From Mesostigma viride (lineage: Eukaryota; Streptophyta; Mesostigmatophyceae; Mesostigmatales; Mesostigmataceae): a DNA stretch of 64,000 bases. Of the stretch, positions 47,042 to 57,239 are shown in pieces. Position 1 is the first letter of the stretch; every line of letters starts with the position of its first letter. The stretch lies in the NCBI GenBank assembly GCA_009746045.1, contig RPFO01001044.1:71808-135807 (forward strand), read 5' to 3'. Under the pieces are notes generated by a model. That model worked only from the letters and a program-made list of their open reading frames with translations, did not search any database and was not told where the DNA came from. The position numbers and the translations under genes are program-made.

Positions 47042-48265
47042 ATGGCGACACGCTTCCTTGGTGTAGATGTAGTCGAAGAAGACGACGACGTGCCGGTGGT
47101 CAAAGGCGGCTTGAGAGGGGCTCGTCCGCCTCCTATTCACGCCGCGAAGGTGATCATCGACACGGGCGGGCCGGGCGACGACCTCTTCGACATGCTCGCG
47201 AACCCGAAGAAAGCAAGGTCGCAATATGCTGAACCTGTACGGTCGGACAGCGGTCCGGGGAAGGGGATGTCAGATGAATTCGCGTTTGACGATTTCGGAG
47301 ACGAAGACGACGCATTCGACGACATGATGGGGGGGGACGGACAGGAACGAACGCCTCCGATGCAACAAGGGCCTTCAAGAGAAGAAGTCTTTCGAGAGAA
47401 GTCGGAACTTCTCCACAAAATGCATCGGATGAAGGAGCGTGGGTTCGAGGTTCCTCAGTTTGACATGCGTTCGGATTTAGACGAAATGCGATTCGAGTGT
47501 TCAAAGATCGAAAGAGCCGCGGAATGCCGAAACGCCGTCAACATGATGCGTCAGATCTTAGTCGCCGGGACAAGTGCGATGCAGTTCCTGAACAATAGGT
47601 ACGACCCTATTGGCCTTAAGTTAGACGGATGGTCAGAAAGCGTGATGGCCAACATCGGGGATTACGATAACGTGTTCGAGCGATTGTACGACAAGCACAG
47701 AGGAAAGGTCGCGATGGCGCCCGAATTGGAACTCATCATGATGGTGGGTGGTTCGGCGCTCATGTTCCATATGACGGCGAGCTTTACGCGAGCGGGTCTT
47801 CCATCGATGTCAGAAATCGCGAAACAAGACCCTGAGCTAATGAAGTCGTTGCTGAAGGTGATGATGAAGAACAGTATGGACGGTTCTCAACCTCCGCAAA
47901 GTCGTCCACCTCCTCCCGCTGCCGCTTCAAAATCCGAGCCTAGCGCGCCAAAGGAGCCGTACGTCATGCGCGGCCCCGGGTTCGACATGGGAGGATTGAT
48001 GGACGGGACAAGGGCGAGAGCGATGGCTCCGAGTCATTCGACCTTAGACAGCATCGTGCAAGAGTCTCTCGGTTCAAACCGACCGAGCGAGGCCGTCGTA
48101 GTCGAGACCATCGACGGGAAGGACGATGAGAGCGTGACCGGAAGCGTCATGGGAGACGGGGACACGAGGACCATTCATATGAACGGAACTCCGAAAAAGA
48201 AGCGAGGCGGCGGTTCGAAAAAGAAGAAGCCCGAGGACGCGTCTGCGATTGTTTTAGAAATCTAA
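47042..48265 (+). CDS. Conserved giant-virus protein (DUF5767-like)
   Basis: 407 residues from ATG 47042. Acidic N-terminus, then a helical core with LLHKMHRMKERGFEVPQF, QFLNNRYDPIGLKLDGWSES, NIGDYDNVFERLYDKHRGK and MAPELELIMMVGGSALMFHM. These strings match my memory of a family conserved across several nucleocytovirus families (DUF5767). The Pro-rich linker and Lys-rich C-terminus are variable. Structural or morphogenetic roles are suspected for the family, not proven. Confidence 0.75.
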   Translation: MATRFLGVDVVEEDDDVPVVKGGLRGARPPPIHAAKVIIDTGGPGDDLFDMLANPKKARSQYAEPVRSDSGPGKGMSDEFAFDDFGDEDDAFDDMMGGDGQERTPPMQQGPSREEVFREKSELLHKMHRMKERGFEVPQFDMRSDLDEMRFECSKIERAAECRNAVNMMRQILVAGTSAMQFLNNRYDPIGLKLDGWSESVMANIGDYDNVFERLYDKHRGKVAMAPELELIMMVGGSALMFHMTASFTRAGLPSMSEIAKQDPELMKSLLKVMMKNSMDGSQPPQSRPPPPAAASKSEPSAPKEPYVMRGPGFDMGGLMDGTRARAMAPSHSTLDSIVQESLGSNRPSEAVVVETIDGKDDESVTGSVMGDGDTRTIHMNGTPKKKRGGGSKKKKPEDASAIVLEI

Positions 48266-48281
48266 CTATAAGTTGTAAAGT

Positions 48282-49109
48282 ATGTCAGGAATCGGGGCTG
48301 CTTGGAAACTTATCATTTTTCTGACTGTCACGATGGGCGCACAAATAGGAGCACTGGCCTATCGGCAATACGCCGCAAAAGAAGAAGAGGTAGTGGAAGA
48401 GATGAATTACTCCCGTTCAGGTACTTGTGCACCGGGCACAGAGTGTTTTGGATCGGACATAATGGTGGATGCCATGGCCAAGATGTGGGTAACCAATGTA
48501 ATGAACAGCTTTGAGTTGGAAAAGGAGTACCAATTGCCCTCCGACCGCGATATTTCTATTCGGATGCGAGTGACAGATTGCGACTCCAGTGTCTGCGGGC
48601 CGGTCTTAAAAAAGATACGAAGGCGCATCATCGAAAGGCTGGCAGATCGCATGCAATACGATAATCTCGAGGACGCGGAAACGTATTGGACTATCCAAGT
48701 TCTTATGGGAAAACCGGTTCCGACGGCTGATCAGGTCACGCTCGGTTCCAAAAACGGCCTACGTGAAGGCGCTTGTTCTCCAGGATACGTCCCAACATCC
48801 AGATCGATTTATGAAACGTGTCATTATCGAGTGGAATCTCTGATAACCAAACTTAAAAATATCAAGGAATCGAAATTGAGTTTTGATGATATTGTGAAGA
48901 TGAACCTTTGCAAAGGAGACGGGTGCAATCCTTCCATTAAAGACTCCTTAAAGAAAGAGTTGGGGTTGCCCACCATCTCTCTCACGCCGGCTGAAGCGCT
49001 CGCGCTGTCAGAATCTTCGCCCGGTCAAAATCCGGACGTTCCGAAGCCGGTATTGTTCGACTCCATCACAGCGGAGTCAACGCCAACGGAGACGAAATCT
49101 ACTGTATAG
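48282..49109 (+). CDS. Anchored Cys-rich protein, tandem copy 1
   Basis: 275 residues. N-terminal hydrophobic helix (WKLIIFLTVTMGAQIGALAY), then a Cys-containing ectodomain-like region (CAPGTECFG, CDSSVCGPV, CKGDGCNPS) ending with KKELGLPTISLTPAEAL. Starts 16 bp after the previous gene. The paralogue directly downstream (49122) is split by copia element 2. Paired cysteines after a single anchor suggest a disulfide-containing virion surface or membrane protein (inference). Confidence 0.65.
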   Translation: MSGIGAAWKLIIFLTVTMGAQIGALAYRQYAAKEEEVVEEMNYSRSGTCAPGTECFGSDIMVDAMAKMWVTNVMNSFELEKEYQLPSDRDISIRMRVTDCDSSVCGPVLKKIRRRIIERLADRMQYDNLEDAETYWTIQVLMGKPVPTADQVTLGSKNGLREGACSPGYVPTSRSIYETCHYRVESLITKLKNIKESKLSFDDIVKMNLCKGDGCNPSIKDSLKKELGLPTISLTPAEALALSESSPGQNPDVPKPVLFDSITAESTPTETKSTV

Positions 49110-49121
49110 ATATAGTAGTTC

Positions 49122-49568
49122 ATGGGGAAAGGGATCGGATTTTTGTGGAAGCTCGTTATCTTCTTTATTTTTGCCGCGGGTGCGCAGTCAGGCGTTTTGG
49201 CTGTTCGGATGTATTCTTTTAAACAACAGGAGAAGTCAGACCAGTCAGATTCCAGCGCTGAAGCTAAACAAGTTTATAGCGACAAATATCTGACAGGCGC
49301 AGGTTTCAACGACGCGTTTATTGAGTCCGAGTCCGACTTTTGGGTGAAAAAGATCATGGAAAATCTTGATGCGGACGGGCACGTGGAGTTGCCGTCCCAG
49401 CGAGAGATCTTGATTGTGCACAACTTGGCTTGCGGTGATGATGACGTCCAATTATGCAATGTGAACGCGCAAAAGGTTCGGAACGCGATCATCGAGAAGT
49501 TGACGACTGAAATGAAGTACGACAAGATCCAAGACGCGCTCGATTACTGGATGGTAAAGATCTTGCTA
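49122..49568 (+). pseudogene. Anchored Cys-rich protein, tandem copy 2, 5' part, split by copia element 2
   Basis: 149 codons parallel to the 48282 gene: N-terminal anchor (WKLVIFFIFAAGAQSGVLAV), Cys motifs (CGDDDVQLCN) and YWMVKILL at the insertion point, matching YWTIQVLM in copy 1. The given frame runs into the LTR and stops at 49649. It resumes at 55728 in phase. Confidence 0.8.
49564..49568. repeat. Target-site duplication TGCTA (left)
   Basis: TGCTA directly before the 5' LTR and again at 55723-55727 after the 3' LTR. Confidence 0.82.
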
Positions 49569-49913
49569 GAGTTGAGTAACTCTAGAGCCCTAGGATCTGG
49601 CTCTAAGTTCCCCATGTCCGTCCGCACGCCTCCCGCTAGCGTCCGCTAAGCCGCCGGCTATAATCCGGCGGTCCGACGCGGGCGACCGGTCTAAGGGCGG
49701 CGCCTAGGGCCGGCGCCACCTAGGCCCCAGTCCGGGGCCTTATCCGGGTCAGTACGGACGGCTAGCTTGTCCCACGGTTACGGCTAACCGGATAGGGTTT
49801 GCTGGCTAAGACATAAACCAGTGGTGGGCCAGCTCCGACGGTAGTTCTCTGTGTTCACCTTATCCCAAGCTCAACGTGACCGACCGCCATAGCTGAGCCG
49901 GTCGGGCTTTAAC
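49569..49913 (+). repeat. 5' LTR of copia element 2
   Basis: 345 bp, GC-rich with several palindromic GCCGGC-type words; ends GGGCTTTAAC. The gag ATG follows after only 20 bp. Confidence 0.93.
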
Positions 49914-49933
49914 TTGTATTCATAAAAATCCCG

Positions 49934-52680
49934 ATGGCTTCCGGTACACGGAGCCGCACGGGCGAACACACAGATACGCCAAGTGGCGAGGCCGCAGGGT
50001 CCGTCCTGCCACGCTTTAGTGCGGACGAGGCCACGAGGTTGATGCAAACCCTCGTGGCGCAACCGGAACTGGCCAAGCAGTTCAAGCATCTCATGCTGGC
50101 TGCTGACGATGCACTAAATCGCGGCCCTCTCAAGCAAACGGAGGTGCCCGCAGATCTACCGGCCGACTATACGGCGGACGACGCAGCAGATTTTCTAGCT
50201 GCTCTCAAGCGTCTGCGCGATGGACGCGCAGACAAAGATTCGGAGCTGATTGGCAAGTTCCGTGCAGTATTCTGCAGTACAACAAAGCACCCAAACATTG
50301 CCAATCTAGTTCGCATTGCGGACGACAACAAACAAACCTGGGAAGTTTTTTACAACGGTCTAGATGCCCACTTGTCGCGGTCTAAGGAAGAGGCCGACGA
50401 GCAAGCCTTCAACGACTTCGAGGGCTATGCAGTTAATAAGGCAAATTTGCCCGGGGCTGCACGTGATTTCCAGGTCTTCGTGCACAAGCACAAGCTGCTA
50501 GATACTCTCAAGCCCATTTTCCTGTGCAATCGCTTTCTCAAGAAATGCGACCTGTCGTCGGATGTGCATCTGACCATAGCGACGGAACTCAAAAAGAAGA
50601 GTGCCGTCAGTTTCGACGAGGGCATGCTGTATTTGATTCATGCTTCAAGAGTGCGCAGTCCAAGCCGGCTGCCTCGGCTGCTCTGCCATCCCTGCGCAAG
50701 GTGGATGCCGGCGCGTCTTCTTCTTCAGGCGCAGAGGCTCCAATTACGCGGTCGGAGCTTACGGCCATCCTGAAAAAGGTCGTCGGCCACGGCAACAACG
50801 GGGGCCAGCGAGGGCGCAAGCGCGGGCATGGTGGCGACGCCAAGCAGGGTGATCATCCCCCGGCCAAGCGGCAGCAGGGGGCGTCTACTGACCGCAAGCA
50901 ACGCTGTGAGCGCTGCTTCGGACGTCGCCATGTCCGGGATGACTGCCGAGTTCGCCCGGACCTGGAGCTCGAGGACAACCTTTGCCGCAAGTGCCACGAC
51001 GTTCTGCGTGGTCACAGCGTGGAGGCGTGCAAGGCCAAGCGCATCGTCGTCCACGGCACACGCGAGGAGTGGGCAGAGCGACGGGCAGCACGAAAGTCAG
51101 GTGAGAGCACGCTCGATACCCCTTCTTTTGCTCAATGCGTCACGCTGAACCGGGCCGTCGTAGAGCCTGACGTCGTTCCTAAAAGCAACGTGACTGCATC
51201 CTCTGTCTCATTCCGTGATGTGCTCACGCAATCCGTTGATGCTGCTCTGGCTCTGTCGCGCCAGGATCACGTGCTTCCTGAGCACGGGTCTACAATGCGT
51301 GACCTAAGCAATGTGGTGTCTTCTAGGTCGGGTGTGTACAACGCCGAGCGACCAAGCACTACTGCAGCACCCCAGCTAGATACTGGGGCGGTTGGGCCTA
51401 TGAGGAATGTTGTGACAGTGCAAGAGAATGCTGGGCGGGCAGATGTTCTCGGTACACACCACCCTAGTGTGGATCTTCACATTGGCAAGGTGCTCACACG
51501 GGCGGCCTTTCGTGCAGCCTCTGAAGCTGCCCAGTTAGCCAATGTCACTACCCCAGTAGTCACCCCACCTGTTGAGAATCCTGACAATGCCACTGCACCT
51601 CAGGCTGTCACCCTGAAACTGTTAGCATACCAGATGCACCGTGCATACGGGCATGAGGCCCAAGCCGAGGTAGAGGGGGCACACATGTTAGGGGCACCTT
51701 TATACAACGAGCTGAAGAATGTGCGTGCTCAGTGTCCTGCCTGCATCAAGATCAGGAAGAAGTCGCGTAGGCGGCATGCCAAGACTCCACCCTTGGAGCG
51801 AGGGTACCTTGTGGGGGATGTCATGCACATGGAAGGGGGGGACACCTATTTCATAGTCAAGGATAGGTTCAGCAAGGCCACCTACATTGAGCCGCTGCCT
51901 CACATGTTTGAGGCTGACCTGCACAGGGCTATCAAGATCAGCCTGGCTTTCTTTCATCCCGTAGTGGAGCTCATGCTAGACCAGCAGTTCCGCTGTGTGC
52001 AAGGTTTGCCGGGGATGGAGGCCGTGGTCATCGTGGGGCGTGAGGATCACGGCAATATGGGCATGATAGATCGCACTGTAAGCTATGTCAAGACTGTGGC
52101 AGCCAAGCGACAGGATAACCCACATGGCAAATCCTACGCGGTCAAGACGGCGTGGTGCAAGGAGCTCATGCATGTGTGCAACCATAGGCACGTGCTTGAT
52201 GTCAAGGGCTTTGGGCTAGTCACGCCTCGGGGGCTGTCAGCGGGCACCTACTCACCCGAGGTAGTAGAGGCATACCAACAGCATCTACAGGATACCGCCG
52301 CCAAGCTGCGGCTCAAGGATGCCACGCTGCCTGATTTGTCTAGCGCTTTTGAGGTCGGGCAGTTGGTCATGTTCCACAAGGAGAGCTCGCCCAGCGGCAA
52401 ACGGGGCACCATGCAGGGGCCTGGGGCCATCACAAAGTTAGACTGGCCGCTGCGGGTCATAGACATAGAGTGGAATGATCGGGTGTATAGGGTACCATGG
52501 GCATCGGTGGCAGGCTATAAGCAAGGGGATAGCATGGAGAGTGAGCTGGCAGCCAACAGGGCACTGGGGTGGGTAGTGAAGGATAATGCGCCTGTCGTAG
52601 CATCTGAGGTGGTACCCCACGGGTCGCTCCCAGGGGCAGACACAGCTACACCCCCCCCTCCCCTGGGCCCCAATATGACC
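49934..52680 (+). CDS. gag: Copia element 2 gag and integrase (one frame break)
   Basis: Gag starts at ATG 49934 and runs to about 50640, where the frame moves by one base; downstream it holds two knuckles (CERCFGRRHVRDDC and CRKCHDVLRGHSVEAC), a long linker, the HHCC finger (MHRAYGHE, CPAC) and the integrase core (GDVMHMEGGD, LDQQF, then EDHGNMGMIDRTVS). At the position of the third catalytic residue (Glu in element 1, AVERS) there is Asp (MIDRT). The frame ends at 52716, past a C8 run at 52651-52658. Confidence 0.8.
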
Positions 52681-52682
52681 CC

Positions 52683-55001
52683 GTGGATGGGTGGGATGAG
52701 GATGGGGTGGGTTTGACGGGACCTAGTGCACGTAGTGACTCACCTCCTGTGCTAGCCACGGATAATGTGGGAGGCCCGCCTAGCGTGGCCTCGCCGGAGG
52801 GTCAGGGTCCTGCCCATGCGCCTCGCCCACCTAGGGACCTGGCTTCAACGGTCACGGCCTTGTGGCGTGCTCAGGCGCTTAAAGCGAAAGCTGCATCAGG
52901 GGTGGCTCAGGTCAAAACTCTCTCACAGGGGGTCAGGCCGGTTAAGTCAGCCTTGTTTCCTACGTGTAGACCGTGGCAGCTGGTGGCTGTGGACACGCAA
53001 GCATCCGTGTCTATTATCTCTCGTCGGGCAGCCACCCTGTATCCAGTGCTAGAGTCGCCGTACAAATCGGTGACCGACTTTGCAGGCACTTCGGCATATC
53101 AAGTTACCGGGATGGTGGTGCTGCCGGTGTTGGGCATTGACACGCCGTTTCACGTCGTGGATGGCTACGAGGATGTGGCCTTGCTGGGCGAACCTTTCGT
53201 ATCATACCCGGGGTTCTCAGTGTCCGCTGACTTGCTGTCAGTCGCGGGGGTGGGCAGCATCCCGCTTCGCGAGTACCACGCTCCATTGGGGGTGGTGGTC
53301 GGGCAGCCCGGCGTCGTGCGGCGCTTACCGATGGCGGCGTTTTCCACACCGCCGCTCGTCCAGTCCATCATTCAGCCTCAGGATTGGCACCCGCGCAGCT
53401 TCGGCCTCCACTCACACTCACTGGCGGCGGATAGCCCTGTGACGTGGGAGCAACTTGTCCTGGACTGTCAAGATCCTCTCAAGTTTGCTTTGTGGCGCGA
53501 CGCGTTCATTCGAGCCAAGGAGCAGTGGCGAGAGCGCGAGGTCTACCGAGGATTGGAGAGTGTGCCAGCCGGGGCCACGCGGTTGCGGTTGAAGTTCGTG
53601 CTCACCTACAAGCCGGACGAGACCAACTCTTCGGTGGTGTTCCGGGTAAGGCCCGTGGTCACGGAGACGAAGGGGTCCTCCCCGCTGGACGCCAAGGATC
53701 TTTATACCCCTGGGCTCAACCATGTTTCGCATCGGCTACTGACGGTCATCTACTTGGGCAAGCGGAACGCGGGCAAGGACTACGGGATGTGGTGCGGTGA
53801 CTTTCAGCGGGCATTCCTCCACAGCGACGCTGGGGTCGCGCAGCAAACATGGCAAGGCACCCGCTACGTGGTGAAGGTCCCGGTGGTCTGGCAGGATGGC
53901 ACCATTGGCAGCGAGTATATCGAGCTGTTGACAGGGGTGGAGGGGCTGCAGAGCTCTCCCATCATCTTCCGCATTTCCGCGGAGGAGGTCTTGCAGAGCT
54001 TAGGGGCCACGTACCATCGCGCGGATCCTAACTTCTTTGTGGTCCCCACCGGCGTCCCTGGCGAGCCAGCCCTCTTCGTGTGGCATGGCGATGACTTCAA
54101 GCTGGTGGCACCTCGCACCTTTGCTACCCAGTTTCTTGCTGCAGTGGCGGCTAAGTTTCCCCTGGGCAGGGCGGTGGATCATGAGGAGGGTAAACCCGTG
54201 GTGTTTTGCGGCGTGCAGTCTACGTTGCAGCGGGATTCGCGTTCTGGCGAATGGGTCATGCACATGCAGGATAGCCGCAACTATGTGGTTGACCTGCTGG
54301 CCGACCTCCCGTCCCCGCTGTTGGCAACCCATGGGCCCTCGGTTAAGGGCAAGCTCGGGTGGTTGGCGGACACGGTGGCACCTGATTTGGCGGTGCTCGC
54401 TCGCCTGCCCGATGATGTGCTGGAAGGACTAGGGTCCATTCATGTTCGGCGGCAGCTGGCCATGACGCCCGGCATTGTGCTTCGTGGGCTCGATTGCTCA
54501 CAGCCGGTGCACCTCGAGATAGTGACGGATGCTAATCTAGAGACGCGCACAGTCAGCCAAGTGCGGGCCCGCATGGGGGCACTGTTCTTTATTAGCAATG
54601 AGGGACAGCCTGGCATGTTGTTAGATTGGTACTCGCGCTTGCACAGCCGCATTGCCACTAGCCCCAACACGGCTGAATGCCGGGGCATTGTTTCAGCTAT
54701 CTCACATGGCATGTGGCTGCGGTACTTGCTGGGTTGGGTATTTGGCTCGTGTGGGTTCACTCTTCACTGGACTAGCACGGTGCACACTGACTCACAAAGT
54801 TGTTTGGCCTTCCTTGACAATCCCTATGCGCGGTCACAGGACGTTGATTACCTCGTACTCGCTGAGGCGGCCTCCTGCGTCACGCGTCTCCAGCACATCG
54901 CGGATGAACTCAATCCCGCGGATGCACTCACCAAGGAGGCGCGGGAGGCTGCCCCGCAGTACGCAGTGTTGCGCAAGCGCATGACGATGCAACACCCGTG
55001 A
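52683..55001 (+). CDS. pol: Copia element 2 retropepsin-like, RT and RNase H
   Basis: Open from just before 52683, entered from the integrase frame near the C8 run at 52651-52658. Retropepsin-like domain: VDTQASVSII (Asp about residue 104) and VALLGEPF; RT: CGDFQRAFLHSD and FVWHGDDFKLV; RNase H: IVTDANLETR, NTAECRGIV and HTDSQSCLAF, ending with LNPADALTK. It parallels element 1 pol domain for domain, including protease after integrase. Confidence 0.85.
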   Translation: MDGWDEDGVGLTGPSARSDSPPVLATDNVGGPPSVASPEGQGPAHAPRPPRDLASTVTALWRAQALKAKAASGVAQVKTLSQGVRPVKSALFPTCRPWQLVAVDTQASVSIISRRAATLYPVLESPYKSVTDFAGTSAYQVTGMVVLPVLGIDTPFHVVDGYEDVALLGEPFVSYPGFSVSADLLSVAGVGSIPLREYHAPLGVVVGQPGVVRRLPMAAFSTPPLVQSIIQPQDWHPRSFGLHSHSLAADSPVTWEQLVLDCQDPLKFALWRDAFIRAKEQWREREVYRGLESVPAGATRLRLKFVLTYKPDETNSSVVFRVRPVVTETKGSSPLDAKDLYTPGLNHVSHRLLTVIYLGKRNAGKDYGMWCGDFQRAFLHSDAGVAQQTWQGTRYVVKVPVVWQDGTIGSEYIELLTGVEGLQSSPIIFRISAEEVLQSLGATYHRADPNFFVVPTGVPGEPALFVWHGDDFKLVAPRTFATQFLAAVAAKFPLGRAVDHEEGKPVVFCGVQSTLQRDSRSGEWVMHMQDSRNYVVDLLADLPSPLLATHGPSVKGKLGWLADTVAPDLAVLARLPDDVLEGLGSIHVRRQLAMTPGIVLRGLDCSQPVHLEIVTDANLETRTVSQVRARMGALFFISNEGQPGMLLDWYSRLHSRIATSPNTAECRGIVSAISHGMWLRYLLGWVFGSCGFTLHWTSTVHTDSQSCLAFLDNPYARSQDVDYLVLAEAASCVTRLQHIADELNPADALTKEAREAAPQYAVLRKRMTMQHP

Positions 55002-55377
55002 GCCACACAGGGTTACGGCTCGGGCGCTTTATGAATACAGCCATAACTCACCCTGTGTTGCTAGCATTCACGAATATCATGGTGGTAGTTTTTTTGCTTG
55101 TCCTGACCATACCCTAGCCACGTTGGACGGTGCCTTGGGCCCGTCGGCGGGTCACTGGTCCTAATAAATGGGTCACCTTTTGTCTGGTGGCATAGTTGTT
55201 TTTTTCTCGATACTTATTACATCACTATTCATGTGTGATCACAAGGGCGCGGGTCGATACCGTGGTGATTTTGACGGCCTTGAGGCCCCCTTGAGTTCCC
55301 TACCTTAGAGGGTTTTGTATGGTCTGCATTTGATGTAATTATTTTGATAATTAATCAAAGAACAAAAGAGTATGTCG
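55002..55377 (+). other. 3' internal region of copia element 2, no gene
   Basis: Non-coding; includes TTTATGAATAC (55028-55038), complementary to GTATTCATAAA just inside the 5' LTR, and an A/G-rich run (AAAGAACAAAAGAG) near the 3' LTR as a candidate polypurine tract. Confidence 0.55.
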
Positions 55378-55722
55378 GAGTTGAGTAACTCTAGAGCCCT
55401 AGGATCTGGCTCTAAGTTCCCCATGTCCGTCCGCACGCCTCCCGCTAGCGTCCGCTAAGCCGCCGGCTATAATCCGGCGGTCCGACGCGGGCGACCGGTC
55501 TAAGGGCGGCGCCTAGGGCCGGCGCCACCTAGGCCCCAGTCCGGGGCCTTATCCGGGTCAGTACGGACGGCTAGCTTGTCCCACGGTTACGGCTAACCGG
55601 ATAGGGTTTGCTGGCTAAGACATAAACCAGTGGTGGGCCAGCTCCGACGGTAGTTCTCTGTGTTCACCTTATCCCAAGCTCAACGTGACCGACCGCCATA
55701 GCTGAGCCGGTCGGGCTTTAAC
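55378..55722 (+). repeat. 3' LTR of copia element 2
   Basis: Copy of 49569-49913. Confidence 0.93.
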
Positions 55723-55727
55723 TGCTA
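55723..55727. repeat. Target-site duplication TGCTA (right)
   Basis: Second copy of TGCTA, directly after the 3' LTR. Confidence 0.82.
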
Positions 55728-56036
55728 GGGCACCCCGTTCCGACAAGAGATCAGATACTTGCCATAAAAATGCGTAACGAACCGTGTCTTCAAGACCCTG
55801 TCCCTTGCGAAAAACAAGTAGAAGAACTTATCAACACCTTGAACGGAATCAAAGAAAAAGGAGGCAGCGTTCGCGATTTTGTCGAGATGAAACTCTGTAG
55901 AGGCGACGACTGCAATCCAGATCTCCGAAGTTCCGTTAAGAAAGAACTCGGAATGCCGACGGTTTCGATAACGCCGCAGGATTCTGTACAAATCACCTCT
56001 CCTTTGCTGTTAAGGGTGGCGCGTACGACTCGATGA
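55728..56036 (+). pseudogene. Anchored Cys-rich protein, tandem copy 2, 3' part
   Basis: 102 codons plus stop, in phase with 49122-49568. It begins GHPVPTRDQI (GKPVPTADQV in copy 1) and ends with CRGDDCNPDLRSSVKKELG (CKGDGCNPSIKDSLKKELG in copy 1). The ATG at 55770 is internal. Confidence 0.8.
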
Positions 56037-56075
56037 AGAATTATTCCTCGTAGTCGCATACCACGTCGAGAAAAA

Positions 56076-57202
56076 ATGGAAGAGGCTTGGGCGATTTTGC
56101 AAGTCTGCCATCTGAACTACGAAACCGCGTTTTTTCAGAGGTTTTGAAAAACAACAGAGGAGATGCCGCATTTCTCGGCATGACGTCCAAGACCATGATG
56201 AGCGAAATCTGGCCCGTTCTCAAAGCGGATATTTTCGAGTGCCCGGCAGAGTTCAGCGACCTCATCAAAGCGCAATGGAAACAGAAGTTTTCGTTCGAGA
56301 AAAAGACTTGCGTTCGATTCGTCGTCTACGATGTCGTCGACGCGCAATGGGAGGTGGTGGGCGACTTCGGAGGAGTCGGTTATCAAGACGGTATCCCCAC
56401 AGTCGTCATCGAGTGGAGAAACGTTGTTCGGTTCCTCAAGTATAGACCCGGGATCGATGTGATCATTTTCGAGGCGGCAACGATGAGGAAGACGGGATGC
56501 CTGTCTCTTTTTCACCACGAGTACGCGGTCGTACTGGCGCTGCTCCACATTTTTCGATGGATCCGAACCTACCCTTGCGACTTGATGGTCGTTTTCCCGG
56601 AGAAAAAACATACCTTCGAGACGAAACTCGCGCAGTCCCGTCTAGAGGCCGCTTCTTTTCACCGGCCTTACTCCCACCTCGTTCTCGCGAACTCTAACCG
56701 GATCCTGTTCGAAGGGCCGAAAGTTGTGATGTTCGGAAAGGGCCAGGACGCGAAAAACACGTTTCGGTCCGTGGATCCTAAGAACATGCTCAAGTTCGCA
56801 GTGCCTGCGGGGACGCTTCTGCACATCGACAGTGGAGCCGAAGAATATGTCCTCCCGAGGCTTCAAGAGGGGTTTTTTGACATGGTCTTCTCCAACCATG
56901 ACCTGAAGGCCGATGTGCTCGTGGGATCCCCTCCAACGAAAGGCATGGTCTTCTTGTCGGGCAGTGGGAACTTCCGCATCCAAAGCGGGCGTACATTCAT
57001 CGTTCTCCCCGTGAACAACAGGGCTTCGGTGACCTTTGAAGAAGATGAGAAGGACATCCACTCCAGCGAGATCGCGTATTGGGTCGAGGGGGCTTGGCTG
57101 AGCAAAGACTTTTTCACAAAGGTGAAGGGCAGGACTCTGAAGGACAGCGAGAAAGATGCCATCCGTCGAGTGACGTTGGTTATGGAACCAGTTAAAGTGT
57201 AA
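56076..57202 (+). CDS. F-box-like protein, unknown body (one frame break)
   Basis: About 375 residues if the GGG at 56089-56091 has lost one G; then ATG 56076 runs directly into FASLPSELRNRVFSEVLKNN, an F-box-like start. Otherwise only a TTG start at 56087 is available. The body contains EWRNVVRFLKYRPGIDVIIF and a C-terminal beta-rich part. No other domain recognised. F-box proteins recur in this window at 13708, 27228 and 28411. Confidence 0.65.
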
Positions 57203-57239
57203 ATTTTTTTATGCATGTATAATACATATCACTTTCAAC

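Larger units (their letters stand above)
49569..55722 (+). mobile_element. Ty1/copia-like LTR retrotransposon, element 2
   Basis: 6154 bp, plus strand, with 345-bp LTRs in which I saw no difference and a 5-bp duplication. Gag, integrase, retropepsin-like, RT and RNase H follow in that order, with two frame breaks. It splits the anchored Cys-rich gene. It belongs to the same lineage as element 1 (same unusual domain order and HGDD motif) but is a different family; LTRs are unrelated in sequence and there is no ORF0. Confidence 0.95.
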
